Assembly (NCBI RefSeq): GCF_000003815.2
Contig: NC_049979.1
Coordinates: forward strand, 28,700,249 to 28,764,248
Source of the DNA: Branchiostoma floridae
Lineage: Eukaryota; Chordata; Leptocardii; Amphioxiformes; Branchiostomatidae
Reading direction: 5' to 3'
Length of the DNA: 64,000 nt
Part shown: positions 11,317 through 22,000 of the stretch, piece after piece
Numbering within the stretch: position 1 is the first letter of the stretch
Layout of the letters: every line of letters begins with the position of its first letter
Program-made: the position numbers and the translations under genes
Notes under the pieces: generated by a model
Database searches by the model: none
What the model was told of the DNA's origin: nothing
What the model saw: only the letters and a program-made list of their open reading frames with translations

Positions 11317-12330
11317 CTTTCTGTGAGGGAACAAACAGCCCCTGTTACTGGTTCTAGATGTTTGTGGAGTTTTTAGTTCATAATGTTAACTCGCCCCCCT
11401 CCCACAGTCCGGGCCTCACACAGTCGTTCGCTGTCTCTTCTTCAACATGTTCTGTACGAGGGTCTGCATGCTCTGTTCCGTGAGGCGTAGGCAGCCTATT
11501 TCTATTTCCCGTAATTCGTAAGGAAAATGGTCTTATTCACGTACGTCGTAGCGAGGCAACCATATTTTGCGTAATTGCCTTCCTTAATTTTCTTGCGCAA
11601 TACGTAATAACGTTAGAGGGATCTTCTGAATTCAGCGTAAAGCGTTCTGGAAGACTCCATGCAGGCCCTCCTGTACCAACAAAGCGCATGCGCACGAGGT
11701 GTTCCTTCTGGGATTCTCCCAGCATGCCCCTCGGTAACTTAGTCGCTCTTCAAAAAAATATGAAACTATGACGTCACATTAATAACTTTAGTGCAGTGAC
11801 GCACCTCAAAATTGCGATACGATATCCACATGATACTTTACCTCAGTTGAAAATATATTGGGATGCGGAAATTAACTCTAGATCTGCGAAAACTAATTGC
11901 ACTTGTCCGGCAAAATAACTCAAACGAATCCCAAACTTGTGGACTTATTCTACCCTTATTGGAAAACTTGAAAAGTACTTACCTTACTCCGATATTCAAT
12001 AACGATTTAGCCGAATCCAAGCTGATCTTCTTCTAATTTCGAATCAACTCTCACCGCGATATATTCTCCTACTAGGAACAGAGACGTATGTCTCGTCGTT
12101 TTTAGAGAATATGCAATATTAAGCGAAAAAAAATCCGAAATTTTGTGGAGCACAAAAAACTGCGTGCGTAGTTCTCGAACAAAATTTCACCGAGAAGGTA
12201 TTTCTATTGTGCGTCATTCTACGCATGCGCTGTTCGTGCCGCGGTTTTGTCAGGATGACGGCAGTTCTATGACGTCATTAACACGATGGAAAAGTACAAA
12301 TGTCAAATCGGTAAGTTTTAAAAAGATTGT
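11317..12330. promoter_or_regulatory. Upstream region with two CRE-type sites
   Basis: The 1 kb upstream of the minus-strand gene start at 11316. It contains TGACGTCA inside ATGACGTCACATTAAT near 11768-11784 and again inside TATGACGTCATTAAC near 12268-12282. The palindromic octamer TGACGTCA is the consensus CREB/ATF site. No coding exon could be supported here. Confidence 0.35.
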
Positions 12331-13036
12331 TATTTTGTTGCTCTCATATCTTTGCCGCAGTAGTACATCAATTCATTGCATTTAAAATGCAGTGTCAGTA
12401 TGTGACAGACCGGTATACCATTACAGCAACATATGGACTTTTTCAAACAAACAAACAAACAAGTAAATAAAACAGAGAAGGACATACCGATACAGAGGAA
12501 TCAAACCAACCAAGCTGCTGTGTCATATTATAAAGATCAATTGACAGATTACTAGGCTCTCACTCTTCAAAATAACCAATTTGTTGCCCAAACCAGAGAC
12601 GGCCTCATAATCAGTGCGCAAGTCCTGAAGACGACGGTAACGTTAGTTATTAACAAAATTAGCAGCTCAACCAATGATGGCATAGCAATTAACGGTGCGA
12701 CCAATGGGAGCGTGGCTAAATGTTAGTCAAATATCTGCATTTCTACGTTTTGACACAGGTGGGCGGAGCTTTGGGATAGTAACGTTATTGTTCTTTTTTA
12801 AATCCACATTTCTTACGCCAAATTGTTGCTCATTGACAGAATGAAAGGCTCCATTATTACATGAGCTTCAGTGTATCGGAAAGGAAATATCAAGTTTTGT
12901 TGGAAATCTCACGTCAAGAGGTAAATGGACGATTAAACCTTTATGTTTCGAACGTTTGGTCCCTCATTTGCATATGGAATTTCTTTTTGGAAACGGTGTT
13001 TGGCCATCTGTTCTTGGATAGCCGTGATCCTGCACG

Positions 13037-13316
13037 GTACAAAAGCGCCGCGTAGTGAGCGTTGAAGGTACCCCAAGGGAAGAATTAACGTCGAAATTGT
13101 AACGAACTAACCATCGTGTTGCGTTACAAACATTTTTATCGGTTTCAAAGTGCAAAATTAGCGCCACCTAACGGAATCAAACAGCAAAGTTTTATTTCCC
13201 AATTTACGATTTCCACCGACACGTGGAGCCTGGTATTATAAAAGACCATCCTTGCTCCACCTGAGTCGTTCCCAGGCTGAGGTACCTTCAACGCTCACTA
13301 GGCGGCGCTTTTGTAC
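13037..13316. mobile_element. Short inverted-repeat element (MITE-like)
   Basis: About 35 bp at 13037-13072 (GTACAAAAGCGCCGC, then TAGTGAGCGTTGAAGGTACC) is repeated inverted at 13281-13316. The 280-bp unit has no coding capacity. The outer flanks both contain TGCA but no exact target duplication is fixed. Confidence 0.6.
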
Positions 13317-14313
13317 TGCACATGAGCTTGATGATGTCGGCGTGACCACACAACAGGTGGTCAAACATACTAGACAGTACATAGTACTTTCCGATAGTTG
13401 TTGTGAGTGTGACTGATGAAACTTCCGAAGCATCAGGGTTTTTAGCGTTTAGTTTTGTCGTATCTCGTCTAGACCAAAGACTTGAGAGAGAAGGGTAACA
13501 TCATTAGACTCAAATATGAGGGCCTCGTTTGCATGAATAAATAGCAAATTTTGGACCCTCGAGCTAGGTATAGTGTTCTAGGAGGTGCCGCAACAGTCTC
13601 ATTACTCAAAAGTGAAATACGCAGGGAATGAGTAGCATTTTTTGGTCAATAATTGACTGATGACACTGATTTGGTTTTGTAATGGCACTTCTTCTGAAAG
13701 TCGCAACGCGGCGCTCTTTATGAAAATTAGTTGATGAGGTCATAGCGTATACCTGGGAACTGACAAAACACTTCCGTGTTGCAGTGAGTGGACCGAAACC
13801 TGGCCATTCATAGGTGTAGGAATACTGTTGCAATACTGTTCCTTCAACCAACATAATCTAGGCTCGCAGTAGAGTCTGTTTGAACTGTTAGACCTTCGCG
13901 TTGGGCGGCGTTCTTGAGGGAACGTTGTTGGAAACCAGTGCTACCTGTTGTGATCAGGTGAGTTTTCTGCATGCAGGTGTTTGCATGTAAACCAGGTGTG
14001 TTAACGTTACACCTGCAAATGTTACACACAACGACTACTAGCTTCTAACAATGCAGGATGGGGCAAATCGGTTTATTGATCATCAACAGAACTACAAATC
14101 GTCTAGTCATTTAATAGTGTGACGTTATGATCCGTTAATTTATGTGCCTGTGTACATGTGTTTGTATAATTAAACGTATCACACCGTGCAGTGTTGCATT
14201 TATAACGTTATAGTTTAAGTCTTGAAGACCAAGAATCCGTAGAAATCTTTCATGCCAGTTGCTTATCGTTGGTTTTGTGGCAACCATTTTTAATATAATC
14301 AAATAAATGTCAA

Positions 14314-14326
14314 TGACCTTTGACCT
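14314..14326 (-). promoter_or_regulatory. Perfect DR1 nuclear-receptor element
   Basis: The complement reads AGGTCAAAGGTCA, two perfect AGGTCA half-sites spaced by one base, the consensus for RXR heterodimers, HNF4 and COUP-TF. It lies 1.7 kb upstream of the BTBD17-like start codon. Occupancy is not shown by sequence alone. Confidence 0.4.
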
Positions 14327-16050
14327 TTGGTACTCAAGTCAAAACAAACACTACAAGTATTTTCCTGTCCCTAACAAAGGTTAATTTAGCTAACAGTTAC
14401 ACTAAACGCCAATGTATGGAGTAATTCAAAACCAAGGTGAACTGACAATCCGTGTAAGATTTTGAATCAATTTTGATTGTCAATTCCGTGTGTCAGGTTT
14501 CACATTTTCCTAGAATGTAGTTCTTCTCCTATTTTATGTATGGCAAAGCCCCACCCACCCTGTTACGTGTAGTGAGGACTGTCAAAACCTAAGAAATGCA
14601 AATAAAACGTATTTGACGGACATGCACTGCAGGCACTTTCTCATTGGTCAAACCACTGATTGCTATGCTATCATTGGTTGAATCGCTAATTGCATTGGGC
14701 TGTCTATTACCTCAGGCATGTTCTGCAAAGATTGGCCCTAGGTCAGTTGCTATATAAGGACATGACTCACTGCCACGTTAAAGGCCACTATAGGGCTAAT
14801 TGACTTGATTATATTAGTGACATCCTTTAGGAACCTCAAAACTGTACAACTTGGAAAAGGTTTGGGAAGAACTTTGAATGGTATGCAGAACAATTATACT
14901 TATAGATTCTTCATTTTCGCATGTTTAATGCTAGTTCACCTTTATCTATTGGGTAACCTTTATCCGTTGTAAATAAAGTAGGAGTGTTTAGGGATATCAA
15001 GTTGACAGACTTGTGTTTCAGACTGGAATAATGCTGGGAAAATATTGCAATTTGAAACCAACGCCTGTTAAAATATCTCGTTTTTAAAAACAACGGATAT
15101 AGGTTCAATGTGGATAAAAGTCACCACGTACCATTACATCTCCTTCGACTTGTGGAATTTACTTAGGCATTATAGAAATATAAAATCTAAAAATTTTCCA
15201 AAATCTTTTTGCAATTAAGCATCACGAATAATACAGATAATGCTTAACATTGAATTAGAGTGGGCCGTCAATGATTAACTGTGAATTCAAATGGCTCGTA
15301 ACGCTTACTAGTAACAGAAAAAGGCATGCAGACCCTCCTTAAGAACCTTTTGGGGACCAAGAAACTAACAAAAATTACTAAGATTGAGTCAACAGGGTGT
15401 TCACAATTCAATGTTTTTGCATTATCCAAAGCAATGTTAGAGAAAAACAGAAAGAAACCAAATGGGGTAAAAAGGAAAACAAGAGCTTTAGAACAGAATA
15501 GAATAGAATAGTCAGAATAGAATAAAACTGGACAGAATAGAGCACATAGAATGGATATGAGAACTGCAGTAAAAACAACTGGTAAGCAGGTATGCAGAAC
15601 AAGTCCCTTGTTACTAATGTTAGGCAGGGTAAATCTTAAAACTGACACCATTTTACCTTTGCCAAGGTTGTTTTTTAAGTGTGTGTCCATCTGTCTGTGT
15701 GTGTGTGTGTTTGTGAACAGTGTACTGTAACGTTACCTCAAGAAGGCCTCCGGATGAAAATTTGTCTTCAAGTTGATATCTGGTAACGTTATGTGAGTAG
15801 ACTTTGAAATGATCTAAGATACGGTTATGGTCATGATATTTAAGTGGTCTACTAGAAGGTTTTCAGAGCAGAGAGTGAGTGATGTAGGTTTGGGCCCCCT
15901 AGCAGCTTGTTTGGAATAGCTTGTAATAGCTTGTTAACTATATAGAGATTTTGTGTAGTCATCTTAAGAATCTTTAAGGAATACTGGTTACAATCTCCCA
16001 CCAAAATTACATTGTATTCTGACTGTGTATGATCGACTTTGATTCACAGA

Positions 16051-19000
16051 ATGACGGCAAACAGCCCCGAAGGAATAGTCGGTGACCTGCGAGACTTCTC
16101 CCAGAGTTTCTCCGCTCTCTTCAACAACCCGGAGATGAGCGACGTCGTCCTGGTGGTCGGCGAGCAGCGCTTCCACGCGCACAAGCTCATCCTGACCTCA
16201 CAGAGCGACGTCTTCCGTACCATGCTGGCCAGCGGCCGGTGGGACATGTCCCGGCAGCCCGAAGTTCCTCTCCAAGAGAGCGCCGAGTGCGAGAGAGTCT
16301 TCGAGACCTTCCTACGCTTCTTCTACCAGGGGCAGATCACCTGCACGTTGGAGACCGCCATGCCTCTGCTCCTGCTGGCCGACAAGTACAACGTTAACGC
16401 CCTGAAGGTCGCGTGCGATAACTTCATGACAACCCAGCTAGGAAGAGGAGAGTACGCGCCGGCGCTACAATGGCTGCCGTACTCCATCGCGTTTCGTCTG
16501 GAGAGTCTGCGGGTGAAGTGCGTGGACATCATCGTGCCGAACATGTCTGCGGTGCTGAACTCGAGCACGTGGCTGCAGCTACCGCTGGACTGCATCGTTC
16601 ACATCCTGCAGAGTTCCTGCCTGGCTGTTGAGAACGAGTACATGCTGTTTGAAGCCGTGCTGAAGTGGGTGGAGCAAGATGCCAGGAAGCACCAGGTATA
16701 TCTAATACCTATAGATACCCATGTATGTGTGTTTAGTTGTACTGTAAGTAGTTGTTATACATGTAGACCTTACGAAAGCCGCTGTGCTTTTGTCGTGTCA
16801 ATAAAAGATTTGTATCTAATAGAAGGCATAATTTATATATATTATCAAGTTGTGAGGCAAAAAGATGGACAGCCTAGTTTTCTATCAATGTGTTTGTCAG
16901 CTCTTAAGAGCTTTCAAGCTCTTAAGAGCTAGCAAACTGTCAGTACTGATATGAGACTGTAAGTAACTATTTCATTATATAAGGTAAAAAGAGAAAATAT
17001 AAGGTAGGGCTTGAGAGACACAGTGTCAATCACTAACCTTGACTTGGAAACCTTTTTCGATGACCTGTTAAATAGTAGACCTTCATTCTCAATTATTCCC
17101 CCATACTGTCCTGATTCCCCTCCCTCATTTCCTCCATTGCTGATCCCTCCCTTCCTGCATTCATCAATACAGTTAATCATTCAGATTCATTTAATCCATT
17201 TCTAATTCCCCTCATTCATTCCCCCTCTTAGTCCTTCCTCTATACTCTCACAATGCACGAAAACTCAAATTTGCAGGAATTTCTGGGTCCTGACACAGTC
17301 CTGTAAAAATTGATGTGATCTGGGTTGTGAACCGGAATATTCCCATCCCGTGTGTCTAATCTTGTGTGTAAAATTTCTGTGTATTCCTAGACTGGCCTAT
17401 AAATGTCAAGTTTCATGGGTGTGCCAGGGTCCATAAATTCCCAGAAATTTGAGTTTTTGTGCAGTGTCATTCACTCATTTCTTGTAAACATGGTATTGAA
17501 GATGAGTATCATTTTCTAATGACATGCCCTGCATATAGCGTAGATAGACAAAAATTAATGGATATGATCACAAGTAAATCTAGCACAAATTTACCAAAGA
17601 CGAACACATGTACTTTCAATCTACTTATGTCATGTCCAGACTACATATCTTCGTATTTAGGCCAATACATATGTAATGCTCTAAAAAAGAGAGAATCTAT
17701 TGTACAGTAACAGACCGACTTGTTTAACTTGTATATTACACTATGTCAATATGCCATTTATGTTCACATTCCTGTACTATACATGTATGTAGTTATAGAC
17801 CTTAGACGAGTCATTGTATTGATTGACTTATCACCGTTGCCTTACAATTGTACCATGTACAAATGTCGTGCAATAAAGTTCATTCATTCATTCATTCATT
17901 CATTTCTTCCTCCCCTCCCCCAGGCGCAGGATTTGCTGAACTCCATCCTCCCCGAGATCAGGTTCTCCCAGATGACAGCAGGACACCTGTGGTTGGTGGA
18001 GCAGACCTCCGCCAGGTACGGAGGGAACCAGATGATGACGGCAGGACTGCAGGAGGCACACAAGTACAGGTCACTGGTCGCCTTCGCTGAGGAGAATGGC
18101 ATGGACAAACTGGTGGTGAGGATGAGACAAACAAAGGGAGACAGACTGTGAGACAGACAGGCATAGACAAAAAGAGACAAACGTACAGATAGACAGACAG
18201 GCAAAGAGAGAAAAAAAGATAGAGAGACACAGGCAAATAGAGAAAGAAAGAGAGACAGAGGCAAAGAGAGACAAAGACAGAGAAAGAGAAACAAAGAGAG
18301 ACAGAGAGAAAGAGAGATACAGAAGCAAAGACAGAGTCAGAGACACACAAAGACAAAGAGAAACTGTCAGAGAGAGAGACAAAGATGGACAGATACACAG
18401 AGAGAAAGACAGATACACAGAGAGACAAAAAAGATAGACAGACAGACAGAAGCATAGTAAGACAGAAACATACAGAGAGACATACAGAAAGACAAAGAGA
18501 CAGTGGGAGAGATAGAAAGAGACAAAGATATAGAGAGAGAGGGCAGTCAGAGAAAAAGCAACAGACAAAGAGTGAGATGGACAAACCAACAGAAACAGAC
18601 TAAGAGAGACAGACAGAGACCAAGACAGACAGATAGAAAGACAGATACAGATAGAGAGAATGTGATAGAGGGAGAGAAAAGTAAAAAAAGAAGAAAATGA
18701 GAGAGAAAATGATTGAAAGATTGGTACCAGTAGTGAAAATAGTGTGACATTGAATGGCACCATTCCCCAAACACAAACCATGTTTTCTGTCTACAAAATC
18801 TTGTTTTGACTAGGAAATTTCATTAAGCATATTTTCATGTTTGAACATAGCAACAAACATGTTGTTTCACTTCCGTATAATTGTCTCCAGATCAGCCAGA
18901 GCTTCTCGTCCAGACGTTTTTTCCCGCGGGAATACACGGCCAGTAGTGGTGAGGCGTGGGCGTGGCTCGACTGGAGCATGCCGTGTCCAGGGGCGCCAGA

Positions 19001-22000
19001 CTATGCAGCTTTGAACACCACGCAGCAAGGTTACAGGTAACAACTCCAGTAATGATTATGATAACACGAGTAACCTGGATTAGTAAAACAGATGCTATTG
19101 TCATAGAATAGTTGTAGTTCCAGTATTTGACTTTTGGAGTGTCAAAGTCAATTCCAAAGTCAAAGAAGATGATGTGAAAAACTTCACTGAAGAATCTATT
19201 GTTCTGTATACCATACTCTGTGTTAAGTCATTTGTTCGACCTTCCTGACCACCAAGATTTTGTACTGAAAGCATTGTGGGGCCGCGTAGCACAGTGGTAG
19301 TGTATTCGGCCCGTGACCGAGAGGTAGCCGGTTCGAATCCGCCTGCCGTGTTGCCGGTCTTGTGCCCTTGGGAAAGGCACTTTACACGACTTTCCTCACT
19401 TTACTCAAGTGAAAATGAGTCGTCCCTCGGATAGGACGTTAAATGGAGGTCCCGTGTTTGGGGAGAGCCACACCCTGGGCACGTAAAAGAACCCGCCACA
19501 TGTGCGATGGAGCGATGTGGCGGATCAAACCATTCCGGCCAAAATGGGGTAGGGAATTTCCCGAGCAGCCTCGTAACCCCTGCTTCGCCTATTGAGTCAG
19601 TGAAGTCAAGCTTGCTTAAGCTTGATGTTTCTGACTTAGGGAGAAGAGATGCTGCTACAGTTATCGCTATGGGCCACTCTTCATCACCATGATGGTAACA
19701 CCAGGCCCTACGAACATGATTTAAAAAAAAAAAAAAAAAAGGTTTGTACCTGTTCTCTCCTTGGTACTGGAAAGCCAGTGATAGTTATTATTCCTACATC
19801 CTTTGTCTATTGATAGTTGGGTAAGGAACTCATAGTGAAGTTTAGGGTAACCATTGTAACTGTCCTTAGTTGTAACTAACTTCTTGTATGCAACCCTACT
19901 CACCAACCGTTTACAAAATGAAGAGTCTATTTTTTGGTATACCGTCATCTAGTTATTCGTTCAACCTTCCTGATCACTTTCTGATTCTATAACGAAGAAA
20001 CCTTTTCGGGGGGCCAAGTTTGTTTCTTTTATTGCATGCTCGCATGAGTTTGCTTGGGGCTCTCACAGCACGAAAACGAATATTTAAGCATACTTTCCGA
20101 GATACTTAAATGTAGCCTAAAGGTGGGAAAATATTTCCGCAGAGTTTACGGTATCGTAAAGACCACGGAAACCATGGTTTTACATTTCCGTAACCTTTCC
20201 GTATTCGTTAAGGCAGATTAAATACATGTAATATCTTTACATAACCTTTAAGCATCCTTATATGCGCCGTATATGAAACGGGTATTGCTTATGTACAGAA
20301 AACATCTACAGGCTTTGAACCGACCATACGTTCACATACAATCAGTTAACCTTCGCCTTTTTTTTATTTTCGTGGTTCTCTAAGGTGGAAATTACCAATA
20401 GGAGATGATATATTTTCATTGCCCTTCCGTTACAATTGATCTCATTTTACATACTCTTATCAGTATAGGTCTATGGAGACCTCCCCCTTTTATGTATAGG
20501 TATGGTAGCGTTTATTTCTAAGAAGAGGCATTGCTTTTACCAAATTAAGAGTATTTTCCGCTCAATATACCACATGCGCCGTTCAATAAAGCAGCGGCTT
20601 CAAATGAATAGCTCCTGCTGTGTTTGCGTGTTTAGTTTAACCAAGAAAAGTAAATATCCTGTGTGAAAGCTACATATAACAGATACAATCTTTCCGATAT
20701 CTTTCCGTTACATTTGAGCTGACTTTACTGAGCAAACCTCCCCCCTTTTATGTATAGGTGGAAAAAAGATGTCGGAAAGGTAGCGTTAATTATTATTTGA
20801 AGAAGAGGCATTGCTTTTACCAAATTAAGAGTATTTTCCGCTCAATATACCACATGCGCCGTTCACTAAAGCAGCGGCTTCAAATGAATAGTGTTTGCGT
20901 GTTAAGTTTAACCAAGAAAAGTAAATCTCCTTTGTGAAAGCTACATATAACAGATACAATCTTTCCGATGTCTTTCCGTTACATTTGAGCTGACTTTACA
21001 TAAAAGGGGGGAGGTTTAAGCAAACCTCCCCCCTTTTATGTATAGGTGGAAAAAAGATGTCGGAAAGGTAGCGTTAATCATTATTTGAAGAAGAGGCATT
21101 ATTTTCCGCTCAATATACCACATGCGCCCTCACTAACGCAGCAGCTTCGCCTGAATAGCCCCTGCTGTGTTAACGTGTTGAGTTTAACCAAGATAAGCAA
21201 CATTTGCTCCTGGTTAAAACTTACATATAGCAGATACAATTTTTGGAATGTATAGGTGCAAACGGAAAGGTAGCGTTAATTATTATTCTTAAAAGAGGCA
21301 TTGCTTTTACCAAATTACGAGTATTTTCCACTCAATATACCACATGCGCCTCTCACTAAAGTAGCGACCTCGCCTGAATAACTCATTCTGTGTTAGCGTG
21401 TTTGACGAAACCAGGAAAATCAAAATATCCTCATGGAACATATGGTATCTTTCCAATGTCTTTACGTTACCATTGAGCTCACTTTACACAAAAAGATGCT
21501 ATGTACAGGTGCAGGAAAGATGTCAGAAAGGTAGCGTTTACTTTTTCCAGTAGTATCGTATGTTACCGATATCGTTCCGTTACCTTTGCCTTTGAGCTTA
21601 CTTTTCAGAAAACTCTCTGAACTTTCTTTACAGAGGTGGAGATTGATAGTTACAGAAAAAGATGTTGGAGAGGTAGCGTTGAAAGCAAGGAAATTAAATA
21701 TTTAACCTCCTTGTTGAAAGGAAACAACAGTCGCCGGGAGGACTGGGTACATGCCCCCGAAGATTGGTGGTCATAATTACGGCATGTTCCCGTTCAGGGT
21801 AAGAGGACTAGTACTGGGCGGCCTGTGCAGTATGTCGCTCGCGGGTGGCTGTGCCTTGCAGCTTGGCATCCCGACGACATAGCGTCCTCACTACGCGGTA
21901 ACGTATCATGGGAATATAGCGGGTTTGCTGTTTATATAATTGTACAAAAAAACTTTCTTATCATCTGGAAGAACATTTATTATCTACAAGCAATAATCAC

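Larger units (their letters stand above)
12331..16050. other. Intergenic / 5' region upstream of the BTBD17-like gene
   Basis: No supported exon. It holds an (AAAC)n run near 12450, a short inverted-repeat element at 13037-13316, a DR1 site at 14314-14326, an (AGAAT)n microsatellite near 15490-15545 and a short (GT)n near 15690-15710. The sequence just before the ATG at 16051 resembles an acceptor (gattcacag), so a 5' non-coding exon may lie somewhere in this stretch. Confidence 0.4.

Noticed and set aside
12286-12310. First coding exon (MEKYKCQI) just downstream of a CRE site
   Set aside because: The donor is good, but joining it to the BTBD17-like exon gives an immediate stop and no other downstream partner exon was found.
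17896-18781. Long minus-strand frames rich in Leu, Ser and Cys, resembling multi-pass membrane proteins
   Set aside because: They are translations of the (GACAGA)n polypurine tract in overlapping frames; there is no domain, codon bias or splice context.
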